From positions 1 to 38,974 of the IMG/VR virus record IMGVR_UViG_3300048597_000681: DNA of 38,974 nucleotides. One strand, given 5' to 3'. Positions 6,965-14,489 of the stretch are shown piece after piece. Below the pieces are notes generated by a model. It had not been told where the DNA came from. It ran no database searches and was given only the letters and a program-made list of their open reading frames with translations. Position numbers and translations under genes: made by a program. The stretch's first letter is position 1. Each line of letters opens with the position of its first letter. The stretch is from a virus.

Positions 6965-7383
6965 GCAGCAGTTGTCACTATGGCCCACTCTTACGCGATG
7001 GCCATGCTCAGTGGTGTGAAACGGAGGGTGCCGCGATGGGTAGCTATCTGACGTTTCAAGGCAACCAGACCAAGGCGGACGATCGGCATCGCCTGATCTG
7101 GTATAGCGCGACCTGCGGCTATTGGACCGACGATTGGGAAAAGCTCGCTTCCAACAAAACGGACCGGGGGCACGGGATTCCTTGCTGCCCCACGTGCCGC
7201 ATGGTGGGGATGCAGGTCGAAGCGGGCAATTGGTTTGACGGTGCCGCGATGTACGACCGAGAGCAGCCGGGCTACCTGGAGTTTCTCAACTCCCAAAAAG
7301 AAACGTGCCATGGTCGGGTGGGTTTGATGGCAGCCTGGGACAAGCACCGCGCGACGTTGCCGAAGAAGGAACCGGGCGCATGA
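6961..7383 (+). CDS. Hypothetical protein with zinc-ribbon-like Cys
   Basis: The ATGA overlap with the upstream gene supports ATG 6961 (140 residues); an internal ATG at 7036 is a second option with a weaker context. Cys residues occur in CCPTCRM at about 74-79 with other Cys/His elsewhere, suggesting a small metal site. The protein is otherwise aromatic-rich (IWYSATCGYWTDDW). It overlaps the next small membrane gene by 4 bases. Family not recognised. Confidence 0.55.
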   Translation: MSSSCHYGPLLRDGHAQWCETEGAAMGSYLTFQGNQTKADDRHRLIWYSATCGYWTDDWEKLASNKTDRGHGIPCCPTCRMVGMQVEAGNWFDGAAMYDREQPGYLEFLNSQKETCHGRVGLMAAWDKHRATLPKKEPGA

Positions 7384-7523
7384 CCGCGCAAGGGTTTGTG
7401 TGGCTGCTGTTGATTCAGTACGCGATCGCGGCGGTGTGGTTTGCGATCGAAGGGAACCGACCCAAGGCGCTCTACTTCCTGGGAAGTGTGGTGCTGACCT
7501 TGGGTGTGCTGTGGATGGAGTGA
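7380..7523 (+). CDS. Tiny two-segment membrane protein
   Basis: Forty-seven residues hold two hydrophobic stretches (GFVWLLLIQYAIAAVWFAI and ALYFLGSVVLTLGVLW) separated by EGNRPK, a hairpin that fits a small inner-membrane protein. It starts at the ATGA overlap with the upstream gene. It lies far from the probable lysis region, so I do not call it a holin. A superinfection-exclusion or early membrane role is possible. Confidence 0.45.
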   Translation: MTAQGFVWLLLIQYAIAAVWFAIEGNRPKALYFLGSVVLTLGVLWME

Positions 7524-7529
7524 TGCGAC

Positions 7530-8582
7530 GTGGGTGCCAACAGCAAAATCGAGTGGACGCATCACACCTTCAACCCGTGGATGGGGTGCACCAAGGTGGC
7601 GGCTGGTTGTGAGCATTGTTACGCCGAGGCGCTGACCAAGCGGACCGGGCTCGTAAAGTGGGGACCGTCGGGAACCCGCGAAGTTACCAGCGAAAGATAC
7701 TGGTTGCAGCCACTCAAGTGGAACCGTGAGGCTGAGGTAGCGGGTGAAAGGCGGCGCGTGTTCTGCGCCAGCCTGGCCGACGTGTTTGAGGATTGGACGC
7801 AGCCGATCGCTGTCGGCGATGGTTACCTGGAACTTGACGACGTCCGCAGAGAGCTGTTCGCTCTGATCGACGACACACCACAGCTCGATTGGCTGCTGCT
7901 GACCAAACGCCCCGAGAACATCCGGCGCATGATGGTTGAGCATTGCCTGCAAAAGGTGCCGGGGCACGTTCGACAAAACGAGGGTGACGGTTACAAGATT
8001 CGTCGTCGTGAGAATGTATGGCTGGGGACCAGCATCGCCGAGCAGCAAGACGCCGATCGAAACATCCCCGAGCTGCTCAAGTGCCGAGACCTGGCGTCGG
8101 TGTTGTTCCTGAGCTGCGAGCCGCTGTTGGGGCCAGTTGATTTAACTCCCTGGTTGGTGTGCGCGTGTAAGCCAACCGGCGAATGCTGCGATCTGTGCCT
8201 AACTGGCGGGCCGCAGTGGGTGATCGTGGGTGGGGAGAGTGGGCCTGGTGCCAGGCCGATGCATCCGGCATGGGCTTGGAATCTTCGGAACCAGTGCAAC
8301 GCGGCCGAGGTGCCCTTCTTTTTCAAGCAGTGGGGCGAGTGGCTGCCGCTGGACTCGTACCGCTTTGAGGTGCATGGCAGCGACTTCGATCGCCACCCCA
8401 CCGCGATGATGCTGCCCAATGGGCTGCGCGACGATGAGGTAACTCGCGAGGCCTGCTTTGCTGCCCAATCGCTCCCGACATCGTTCGCGCGCGTGGGGAA
8501 GAAAGCCGCGGGCCGCGAGCTGGACGGACGGACGTGGGACGAGCTGCCGGCGGCCGACCAAATTTCCTTACCAAATAGGTAA
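7530..8582 (+). CDS. DUF5131 (phage Gp37/Gp68) family protein
   Basis: The N-terminus IEWTHHTFNPWMGCTKV followed by GCEHCYAE is the signature of the phage Gp37/Gp68 family (DUF5131), 350 residues here. Cys20, Cys27 and Cys30 form a cluster like those that hold an iron-sulfur centre in radical-SAM-related proteins. The block VIVGGESGPGARPMHP is also typical. A second cluster around 215-225 (CACKPTGECCDLC) is an extra possible metal site. Function is not established; a nucleic-acid modification or repair role is an inference from the radical-SAM-like motif. Start is GTG 7530, seven bases after the previous stop. The end overlaps a palindrome at 8567-8583. Confidence 0.88.
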   Translation: MGANSKIEWTHHTFNPWMGCTKVAAGCEHCYAEALTKRTGLVKWGPSGTREVTSERYWLQPLKWNREAEVAGERRRVFCASLADVFEDWTQPIAVGDGYLELDDVRRELFALIDDTPQLDWLLLTKRPENIRRMMVEHCLQKVPGHVRQNEGDGYKIRRRENVWLGTSIAEQQDADRNIPELLKCRDLASVLFLSCEPLLGPVDLTPWLVCACKPTGECCDLCLTGGPQWVIVGGESGPGARPMHPAWAWNLRNQCNAAEVPFFFKQWGEWLPLDSYRFEVHGSDFDRHPTAMMLPNGLRDDEVTREACFAAQSLPTSFARVGKKAAGRELDGRTWDELPAADQISLPNR

Positions 8583-8627
8583 GACTTTTCAGAGACGACG
8601 ATCCAAAAACCTTACCAAAGACGTAAA
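8567..8627. repeat. Pair of operator-like imperfect palindromes
   Basis: cttacc-aaata-ggtaag at 8567-8583 is a perfect 6-bp inverted repeat, and ccttaccaaagacgtaaag at 8610-8628 repeats the left half exactly (ccttaccaaa at 8566-8575 and 8610-8619) with a degenerate right half. The two are 44 bases apart in an AT-rich patch just upstream of the initiator gene. They could be binding sites for its winged-helix protein or an autoregulatory operator. Confidence 0.5.
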
Positions 8628-8641
8628 GAAAAACAGTTCGC

Positions 8642-9844
8642 ATGGAAGCCGCGGCGAGGAAGCAATACTACCCAACGACGGGAGGGGTCGCCCATGGCCC
8701 GGTTGCGCGTCAAGATCCTGCAGTTGGAGATCGAGAGCGATGGGCCCTTCACGCCAGCCGCATGCTCGACGCTGCTGGAGCTGGTCGGAATTGTGAGCGG
8801 TGTTTCTGGTGGCTGCTCGAGCATTGCGGAGGGGAGCCCGGCCGATACGTCGGCAGCTACCCCGAGCTTGTTGCCGCCAGCCGTGTCACCAGTGAAACGT
8901 CGGCGCGGCGGGCGATCCAAAAACTCGAAGCGATCGGGTTAGTCCGCGTCGATCGAGAGGCCCGCAGGCTGGTGGTAGACGTGATGCGACCTTGGCAGCC
9001 CAGCCCGCAAAAGGTGTTTGAGTTTGCCGAGGGGCCGCGACCCTTGCCGCCGAGCGCACCGCTGCGATTGCAGGTGGCCGCGCTGGCCGAGACGTTGCCC
9101 GATCCGCCCGCCAAACCACGCGTTGAACCGCCCCGCCGGGCGCCCGAGCGATGTGAAACTGAGAAACCTCATTTCACAATGGGTTGTCGAGCGGCGGCGA
9201 CGGCGGCGCCGCCGCCGGCAGCGGAGGTTTCGCACGTCGAACCTCCCATCAGTTCCAAAGCCAAGTTGAACCAACGACTTGCGGAGCTATCTGCGGTTGA
9301 GCCTCAGCGTTTGGCACGCGGTTCGCTTTCTCATTCTCAACATTCTCAGTATTTAGATCCTCTGACATTCTCCCATTCTCTTTCACATTCTGAGAATGTC
9401 GGCGCAGAGGATCGATCGAATGCGGCGGAGGCGAGACCTCCCACCAGGGCGAACTATTCGGAACCGCCGAAGAGTTCACCGCCGGCGACCACGGAACTGG
9501 CCCAACGCATCGTCGATCGCCACGAACGCCTGTTCCGGCGGTTGGAGGAACCCCGGTTGTTTCCCTGGATGACGCTGCTATGCGCCTACCTGGTCGAGAC
9601 GGGCAAGGTTCCGGAAGCGGCGATCGAGGACGTGGTTTATTCCTGCCAACTGACGGTGCAGGATGGCCGCCAACGCAGGCCGGGTGTCACGGCTGGCCGG
9701 TTGTTTGGTCCGTCGATCAAGCGGCGGCTGATGGAGCTGGGTCGCTGGCTGCCGATCTACGAGCTCAAGCCGGCGGTGCGAAGCGTGGGTGTGGTATGGC
9801 AAGAGCCGTGGGACAACTTCAAGCCGGGAGGGAACGGCCGATGA
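8642..9844 (+). CDS. Winged-helix replication initiator-like protein, apparent frameshift
   Basis: The open frame holds a winged-helix domain (about 52-115: CFWWLLEHC, SETSARRAIQKLEAIGLVRV and a wing), a long Pro/Ala/Ser-rich linker (about 116-275) and a C-terminal domain (about 276-385) like initiators of the lambda O type. ATG 8642 lacks a clear Shine-Dalgarno. ATG 8694, in another frame, has ggagggg at 8681-8687 and codons with the local G/C third-position bias up to about 8795, after which the bias moves to the long frame. The intact protein therefore probably starts at 8694 and changes frame (-1) near 8790-8805, through a one-base deletion or a programmed event. No helicase or loader is found nearby. 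Confidence 0.7.
   Translation: MEAAARKQYYPTTGGVAHGPVARQDPAVGDRERWALHASRMLDAAGAGRNCERCFWWLLEHCGGEPGRYVGSYPELVAASRVTSETSARRAIQKLEAIGLVRVDREARRLVVDVMRPWQPSPQKVFEFAEGPRPLPPSAPLRLQVAALAETLPDPPAKPRVEPPRRAPERCETEKPHFTMGCRAAATAAPPPAAEVSHVEPPISSKAKLNQRLAELSAVEPQRLARGSLSHSQHSQYLDPLTFSHSLSHSENVGAEDRSNAAEARPPTRANYSEPPKSSPPATTELAQRIVDRHERLFRRLEEPRLFPWMTLLCAYLVETGKVPEAAIEDVVYSCQLTVQDGRQRRPGVTAGRLFGPSIKRRLMELGRWLPIYELKPAVRSVGVVWQEPWDNFKPGGNGR
9332..9399. repeat. Iteron-like CATTCTC repeats inside initiator gene (candidate ori)
   Basis: CATTCTC occurs at 9332, 9341, 9366 and 9374, and CATTCTG at 9386 forms the palindrome ACATTCT-G-AGAATGT at 9385-9399. The stretch is markedly more AT-rich than its surroundings and encodes a repetitive Ser/His linker. 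Upstream lie two inverted repeats, gtgaaa/tttcac around 9153-9177 and ggaggtt/aacctcc at 9223-9229/9240-9246. Repeats in the middle of an initiator gene are the arrangement of the lambda-type origin. Confidence 0.55.
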
Positions 9845-10161
9845 CGTTGCGCGTGGTGGGAGACAAGCCGGCGAAGGTCAGGCCGCGGGTGGCAGTCAGC
9901 CCACCGAAGCCCAAGCCGATGCGGCGTGGGCCGTGGCTGTCGGCCGTGTTTGTGATCGAGTATCGCAAGCAAAACTACAGCGTGGTGTGGAATCATTGGA
10001 GCTGCGAGGTGGTGCCGCTGGGGACGTCGAAGCCGGCCAAGAGTTTCACGCTCGACCCGGAGGACAAGCCGCGGGTGACCGATTCGATCCACATGATCGA
10101 GCGTTACGTGGGCCTGCGTGGCAGTCGCGCGGAGCGGCGACTAGGACGTCGCCAGGTGTGA
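9841..10161 (+). CDS. Hypothetical basic protein
   Basis: ATG 9841 overlaps the initiator stop (ATGA). The 106 residues are strongly basic and proline-rich at the N-terminus (KVRPRVAVSPPKPKPMRRG), then strand-rich with aromatics (VFVIEYRKQNYSVVW), and end in an Arg-rich helix. A nucleic-acid-binding partner of the initiator is possible from charge and coupling alone. No family recognised. Confidence 0.55.
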   Translation: MTLRVVGDKPAKVRPRVAVSPPKPKPMRRGPWLSAVFVIEYRKQNYSVVWNHWSCEVVPLGTSKPAKSFTLDPEDKPRVTDSIHMIERYVGLRGSRAERRLGRRQV

Positions 10162-10163
10162 CC

Positions 10164-10457
10164 ATGCGCAAGGCGCCCCGAGGATGCCGCTGGAAGCGTA
10201 ACCGGCCGCCGGTGCCGGCGGATCGGAATTGGACGCATCGGCGCTACTGCCACGCGTGCGGTGAGCAAAAGCCGTTCTTGGGATCGAAGGTGATCCCGTC
10301 GCGCAGTGACGAGCCCAGTGGGGCGATGATCTGCGCCGAGTGCTGGGACGAGCTGCAAGGCGATCGAGAAATGTTTCTGGCGTACCTGTCGGGCTTCGAG
10401 CGGCTGTTGCAACGGGCGCGCGTGGCACGCACCAAAACCATGAGCGGAGAGAAGTGA
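10164..10457 (+). CDS. Small zinc-finger-like protein
   Basis: The 97-residue protein contains two Cys pairs, CHACGE (about 30-33) and CAEC (about 57-60), spaced as a treble-clef or ribbon zinc site, within a basic sequence. ATG 10164 is preferred over GTG 10158. Its stop overlaps the next start at 10457 (TGATG). It could be a small DNA-binding regulator; this is inference. Confidence 0.55.
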   Translation: MRKAPRGCRWKRNRPPVPADRNWTHRRYCHACGEQKPFLGSKVIPSRSDEPSGAMICAECWDELQGDREMFLAYLSGFERLLQRARVARTKTMSGEK

Positions 10458-10768
10458 TGATGACAGATCGCGTGTTCAAGAACGGCATGTGTCTGCACTT
10501 CGAGGATCGCGTACAGCGGTCCGCATCGCTTCGGTATCAGCAATCAGCCGTGTGGGTCGAGATGGATTGTAGAGGCCCGACCGGCAAGCCGTATGTCTAC
10601 CAATCCCTAGGGGTCGTCAATGTTCAAGGAAGCGTGCTGGCTGTGGCGAGGGTGAATCGTGGTGGTGCAGTCTATTGGCGAGAACAGATTGGCGGTGAAG
10701 GGTGGAGGCTGGCCGATGAGCCCAGCCCATCGCGGCGGGAGCCGCACAATACGAGCGGAGACGAGTGA
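10457..10768 (+). CDS. Hypothetical protein
   Basis: Two adjacent ATG codons (10457, 10460) follow a purine-rich gagcggagagaag leader. The 103-residue product is strand-rich (SAVWVEMDC, YVYQSLGVVNVQGSVLAV) and ends in a polar tail, part of which repeats the end sequence of neighbouring genes (SRREP). No domain recognised. It overlaps the next gene by one base. Confidence 0.5.
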   Translation: MMTDRVFKNGMCLHFEDRVQRSASLRYQQSAVWVEMDCRGPTGKPYVYQSLGVVNVQGSVLAVARVNRGGAVYWREQIGGEGWRLADEPSPSRREPHNTSGDE

Positions 10769-11292
10769 TGACGCACGGAATTGAAGCACGTCTTAGGCAT
10801 CAGGCCGCCACTCTGGAAGTTACGGAGTTGGTGACGGTGTACCCCAGCGATGTCGTCGAGGTGTTTGATGCGCTCAAGGCCCAGATTGTCGACGCCAATC
10901 GTGAAGTTGAGTCGCTGCGCAGGATAGATCGCCAGCGCTGTGAGGAACTTGACGAGTTGAGGGAGATGTCAGATGCCGTCGAACGCCTGCGAGATGTCGG
11001 CAAGGTCATTGGATGCGATCACGTTGACAGCGCCGATGGACGGCTGGCCCTGGTGAAGTGCGTAGAGGAGTGCTTCGCAGATACGGACCCAGGACACATC
11101 AAGGCCTCCCTGGCAACTATAGCCAGGATGATTCGAGACCAAGCGAACCAGTATGCGCGAACGAAACTGCAGAGCGACGACGAAGAATTGCAACGTCTCA
11201 TTGGGTTGTTCAATCTACCCAACGATCGGCTATTCGCGGCGGCAAAACGAGAGATTGAAAGAACGCCCAACCCATCGCGGCGGGAGGAGTGA
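10768..11292 (+). CDS. Hypothetical coiled-coil protein
   Basis: ATG 10768 (an in-frame GTG lies one codon upstream) gives 174 residues, mostly helical, with a coiled-coil stretch at about 30-80 (VDANREVESLRRIDRQRCEE and on) and a further helix near 140. It ends in RREE, encoded by the 16-bp module that also supplies the Shine-Dalgarno of the next gene. It is slightly less GC-rich than most of the window. Function unknown. Confidence 0.55.
   Translation: MTHGIEARLRHQAATLEVTELVTVYPSDVVEVFDALKAQIVDANREVESLRRIDRQRCEELDELREMSDAVERLRDVGKVIGCDHVDSADGRLALVKCVEECFADTDPGHIKASLATIARMIRDQANQYARTKLQSDDEELQRLIGLFNLPNDRLFAAAKREIERTPNPSRREE
11277..11292 (+). repeat. 16-bp stop/Shine-Dalgarno junction repeat, copy 1
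   Basis: gcggcgggaggagtga is identical to copies at 11515-11530 and 11709-11724. It encodes the last residues of a gene (...RREE or RRREE-like), its TGA stop and the GGGAGGAG ribosome binding site for the next gene. Confidence 0.8.
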
Positions 11293-11296
11293 TTCC

Positions 11297-11530
11297 ATGG
11301 AGCGAAAATACTGCCGAGGCGCGAACGCCATCTTTCGCAAGCTGCCCAACAATGGAGCGGAGTGCGTCATCGACTTTCGGGACGTGTCGCTTCTGCCGTC
11401 TGTGCTGTTTCACCTGAACGGTGAGTACCACGACAGCCAGATGCACCTGCGAGAAAGCAACGACCTGTTGTATGCGCAGATAGCCGAGTTGAAGGCCGAG
11501 ATTGAACGACTCAAGCGGCGGGAGGAGTGA
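11297..11530 (+). CDS. Small hypothetical protein with C-terminal coiled coil
   Basis: ATG 11297 follows GGGAGGAG at 11283-11290. The 77 residues have a basic N-terminus and a C-terminal coiled-coil helix (LLYAQIAELKAEIERLKRREE region). The helix shares character and the terminal RREE with the upstream coiled-coil gene, so the two may derive from gene or gene-end duplication. Function unknown. Confidence 0.55.
   Translation: MERKYCRGANAIFRKLPNNGAECVIDFRDVSLLPSVLFHLNGEYHDSQMHLRESNDLLYAQIAELKAEIERLKRREE
11515..11530 (+). repeat. 16-bp stop/Shine-Dalgarno junction repeat, copy 2
   Basis: An exact copy of the module at 11277-11292. Here it ends the 77-residue gene and provides the ribosome binding site for the gene starting at 11533. 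Confidence 0.8.
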
Positions 11531-11532
11531 TT

Positions 11533-11724
11533 GTGACGTTCGGGAACCCAAAGACAGTGCTGCCAGTTGTGCAACCAGAAATTACAAAGCGGCCATTGCA
11601 AATTCGCCGGTGCGTTACGTGCAATCAAGCGATCAGGGACGGCGAGACCTACTACGTGGTGGCGTTCCTGGGAATGCAGTGTGAGGATTGTTTTTGCGAG
11701 CCGGATGAGCGGCGGGAGGAGTGA
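11533..11724 (+). CDS. Small zinc-ribbon-like protein
   Basis: GTG 11533 is favoured by the strong GGGAGGAG just upstream; GTG 11527 would add two residues. The 63-residue protein has CVTCNQ and CEDCFC, two Cys pairs about 20 residues apart around a short hairpin, a zinc-ribbon arrangement. It ends in the same DERREE-type tail as its neighbours. Likely a small regulator; the target cannot be inferred. Confidence 0.55.
   Translation: MTFGNPKTVLPVVQPEITKRPLQIRRCVTCNQAIRDGETYYVVAFLGMQCEDCFCEPDERREE
11709..11724 (+). repeat. 16-bp stop/Shine-Dalgarno junction repeat, copy 3
   Basis: The third identical copy ends the zinc-ribbon gene. Only a seven-codon frame (ATG 11729 to TGA 11752) follows it directly, which may be a leader peptide or the remnant of a lost gene. 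Confidence 0.75.
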
Positions 11725-11783
11725 GGGGATGGTTGAGCGGCAATTGGTCTGAGGCCCGCCACTGTATTGGGGCTGTGACGATG

Positions 11784-11800
11784 GGGCGATAAGTTCGCCC
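11784..11800 (+). promoter_or_regulatory. Hairpin covering the ribosome binding region of the holin-like gene
   Basis: gggcg (11784-11788) pairs with cgccc (11796-11800) around a 7-base loop, and ATG follows at 11803. The only Shine-Dalgarno-like bases (GGGG) lie inside the 5' arm, so the structure could limit translation of the membrane protein. This would parallel the leader structure before the lambda holin gene. Confidence 0.35.
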
Positions 11801-11802
11801 GC

Positions 11803-13152
11803 ATGGCACCCAACACCACCCCCACCACCGCGTTGGCTTCCAAGAGCCTGTTTCGCTCGAAAACCTTCTGGCTGAATGTGGCCGCCTTGACGGTGGCCGC
11901 GTTGACCGGCCTGCTGGACGCGCAATTGATCCAGGACAATCCGCAGATTGTGTCGGTGATCATGGGAGCGATCGCGGTGCTGAACGTGCTGCTACGCACG
12001 ATCACCACCAAGCCGACCCACCTGGTCGTGTTGCTAGTGGGCCTGTTGCTCACCGCCGGGCCGGCGACTGCCCAGACGGTGCGGATCATGAGTGCGCAGG
12101 CGTATGACGAGATCTCGCGGCTGCTGCCGCGCGTCAGCGATGAGCGGGTGCAAGCGGCCATCGAATCGCCCGACACGGTCTGGTGGAGCGAACAGGAAGT
12201 TCCCCGGGCGTACCAGAATCACGACGCGGTGGGTGGCTTTCACTGGGTGGGCTACAACATTTCCGGCGGACTGGATCCGGCGGGCAATGCGGGGCGAGAG
12301 TTCCCCTGGCGGCACGCGGCGGGTACGGGCAACGTGCGGAACCTGCGCGAGCTGCGTTTTCTATCGCTGCCGGCGCGTGAGGATGGAAGCCGTTGGCCGG
12401 TGGTGACCTGGTGGGAAAACCTGCCCTATGACGCGGGGGAGCATCTGCGGTGGCGGTACCCGACCGGCACGATTGTGGGAGAGCTGCTGCTGGAGCAAGA
12501 CGAGCGCGGCAAGTGGTGGTGCTTTGAAGTGCGGATTCGCGAGCGCGAGCCGGGGGAATGGGGCTGTGACAGTTTTTGGCCCATCCCCAATGCCGAGTCG
12601 CTGGCCGCACACGTGCCGGGTTACACGGCCCAGGTCGATGGCGAACAACACGTGGGGAATCATCATCCGTATCGCACGGTGATTGACGTGCGCGCCAAGG
12701 TGAGCGTGTTACCGGAGCTGCCGGCGGACCAGGTGCGGGCGCTCCTCGATCGACCGTTTGAATCGCGGTTGCTGGGGCGATGGCAGGGTGAGATTGTCGC
12801 GCCGCGATCGAATCAGACGTTTGGCCTGTTTCCGGCGGGCTACCGCGTGGAGGCGATCGAGGTCCGCCGCGAGAGCTGCAACCGGTGCCATCACACGACG
12901 TTGATGCACACCAACCAATTCGATCACCCCGGCCGTGATTGGTATGGCCGGGTGCCGGGTGACGACACCGTGTTTGCTACGCCGATGCTCGACCCGCGGT
13001 GCGTCAGCAGCACCGGGGCAACGTTGCAACCAAGGTTCCGTGAATCGTTCCTGCGCGCCGGGTTCATTGAGCCGTTTGATCGCGCCAAGCACCCGACGGA
13101 AATCTATCCGCCGATCCCCGAGCTGGAGGCCAATTTGTATGGGAAGCGTTAA
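11803..13152 (+). CDS. Holin-like N-terminus fused to secreted CxxCH heme-motif protein
   Basis: The 449-residue protein begins like a phage holin: SKTFWLN at 18-24, hydrophobic spans at about 22-39 and 48-66, and LLRTITTKP at 63-71. A third hydrophobic, signal-like segment follows (74-90, ending in ATA before QTV). The remaining 360 residues look exported and contain CNRCH at 359-363, the c-type heme motif, with Met368 as a possible ligand and a downstream WYGRVPGDD motif. Known families supply each half, but I know of no such fusion. It could tether a cytochrome-like protein to the inner membrane, or be a holin gene that has fused with its neighbour. It overlaps the protease gene by 14 bases. 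Confidence 0.7.
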   Translation: MAPNTTPTTALASKSLFRSKTFWLNVAALTVAALTGLLDAQLIQDNPQIVSVIMGAIAVLNVLLRTITTKPTHLVVLLVGLLLTAGPATAQTVRIMSAQAYDEISRLLPRVSDERVQAAIESPDTVWWSEQEVPRAYQNHDAVGGFHWVGYNISGGLDPAGNAGREFPWRHAAGTGNVRNLRELRFLSLPAREDGSRWPVVTWWENLPYDAGEHLRWRYPTGTIVGELLLEQDERGKWWCFEVRIREREPGEWGCDSFWPIPNAESLAAHVPGYTAQVDGEQHVGNHHPYRTVIDVRAKVSVLPELPADQVRALLDRPFESRLLGRWQGEIVAPRSNQTFGLFPAGYRVEAIEVRRESCNRCHHTTLMHTNQFDHPGRDWYGRVPGDDTVFATPMLDPRCVSSTGATLQPRFRESFLRAGFIEPFDRAKHPTEIYPPIPELEANLYGKR

Positions 13153-14431
13153 ACGATCGTTGTTTCTGTTGCCGTGGGTGGTGTGGGCAATTTTGATCGC
13201 ACCGCCGGCGCATGCCGGGTTGAAGGATTGCTACGACGCGACGGTCCGCGTGCATTGCGGTGGGACCGGCAGCGGGACGGTGATCGACCTGCAGCAAGGG
13301 CAAGCCTGGATTCTGACCAACGCGCATGTGGCCAGCCGCTCGATCGGCGAAACGGTGCGGGTGGAGTTCTTTCGCGCGGGGCAGCGGTATCAGGCGGTCG
13401 AAGGGCGGATCGCCTGGAAGATCATGGATCGGCATTCGCGGTCGATGGACGGTTTGGCGACGCGCGACATGGCCCTGGTGACGGTGGAGATTGCCCGGTT
13501 GGGCTGGAAACCGAGCGTGGTACCGTTGGCCCCGGTGGGAACGAAGTTGGTGGATGGCCAGCATGTGTTTTCGATTGGTTGCCCGCAGGGTGGTTGGCCG
13601 ACCGGTTGGAGTGGGCACCTGACGCAGGCCGAAGGGGAGGTGATTGGATTTTGGCCGCCGCCGCATGAAGGGCGCAGCGGCAGCGCATTGTTCGATGCCG
13701 ACGGCCAGCAGGTGATCGGTCTGGTGGCCTGGGGTGGCGACGGCTGGGGCGGAGCGATGCCGGTGGAAGTGATTCACCGTGCCCTCAGGGAAAGCCGTGC
13801 TCTACAAGAGAGCCAAGGGGACCTTGAGACGCCCGGGCCGTTGGTGCCCGTTCGCCCAGGCCGTGTACTTCCAGGACCGGGCCCGGCGATCGATACCACG
13901 CAACTGGCGCAAGTCGATTGCGGGAGCGGCGGTTGCTCCCGCGGCGGTGGCGGGGGCATGAATGGCGGCCCAGTGGGAAACCACTACACGCGGCGCCCGG
14001 AAGGGGGTTTCTTACCAAAAACCCCCCAACAACCCGGCAGCAACCAGGGTGAATCCACCGTGACAACGGGCTGTCAGTGCGACCCCGGCAAACTCGACGG
14101 CCTGCAGGCGCAACTGGACAAGCTGCGGGGCGAGCTGGGCCAGGTGGTCGAGCTGGTGGGGCAGGTCAAAGACTTGGCCGGTGTGCCAGGCCCGCCAGGC
14201 GAGCCGGGCCCCAAAGGTGATACGGGACAAAAAGGAGACACTGGCCCCCAGGGGCCGGAAGGCAAACAAGGGCCAATCGGCCCGGAAGGAAAACCGGGCC
14301 CAGCGGGCAACGTGGGCGCGGCGGGTGCGGTGGATCTCGATGCGCTGGCGGACCAGTTGGCGGACAAGGTGAAACAGCGGATCGCCAACGAGCTGCGGAT
14401 CCAGATCGAGCGAGTGGAAACGAAGAGGTAA
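13139..14431 (+). CDS. Secreted trypsin-like serine protease with collagen-like repeats
   Basis: The 430-residue protein has a signal peptide (1-26, cleavage after AHA). It has a trypsin-fold domain with His63 in TNAHVAS, Asp110 in TRDMALV and Ser180 in EGRSGSAL. A Gly/Pro-rich Cys-containing linker (225-310) and a coiled-coil helix (317-347) follow, then 17 Gly-X-Y triplets at 348-398 ([12 protein letters not shown] and so on) and an amphipathic C-terminal helix (399-430) that may trimerise the collagen stalk. ATG 13139 lies inside the previous gene. Export to the periplasm or cell surface is inferred. A lysis, receptor-processing or virion role is possible, and none is shown by the sequence. 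Confidence 0.82.
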   Translation: MGSVKRSLFLLPWVVWAILIAPPAHAGLKDCYDATVRVHCGGTGSGTVIDLQQGQAWILTNAHVASRSIGETVRVEFFRAGQRYQAVEGRIAWKIMDRHSRSMDGLATRDMALVTVEIARLGWKPSVVPLAPVGTKLVDGQHVFSIGCPQGGWPTGWSGHLTQAEGEVIGFWPPPHEGRSGSALFDADGQQVIGLVAWGGDGWGGAMPVEVIHRALRESRALQESQGDLETPGPLVPVRPGRVLPGPGPAIDTTQLAQVDCGSGGCSRGGGGGMNGGPVGNHYTRRPEGGFLPKTPQQPGSNQGESTVTTGCQCDPGKLDGLQAQLDKLRGELGQVVELVGQVKDLAGVPGPPGEPGPKGDTGQKGDTGPQGPEGKQGPIGPEGKPGPAGNVGAAGAVDLDALADQLADKVKQRIANELRIQIERVETKR

Positions 14432-14489
14432 CCCCGCTGGCGCGACGGTGCGCGGCGGCTTTTGTTTTGTTTGTGGAAGGGACCCCCCG

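Noticed and set aside
8694-8942. Separate 82-residue gene in the initiator region
   Set aside because: Only its first part shows normal codon use; it is better read as the true N-terminus of the initiator before a frame change.
9332-9399. CRISPR-like array
   Set aside because: Repeats are only seven bases, irregularly spaced, inside a coding gene, with no cas genes.
14432-14489. Rho-independent terminator after the protease gene
   Set aside because: The T-rich run is present but only a weak 4-bp stem can be drawn, so I mention it in the gene entry without calling a feature.
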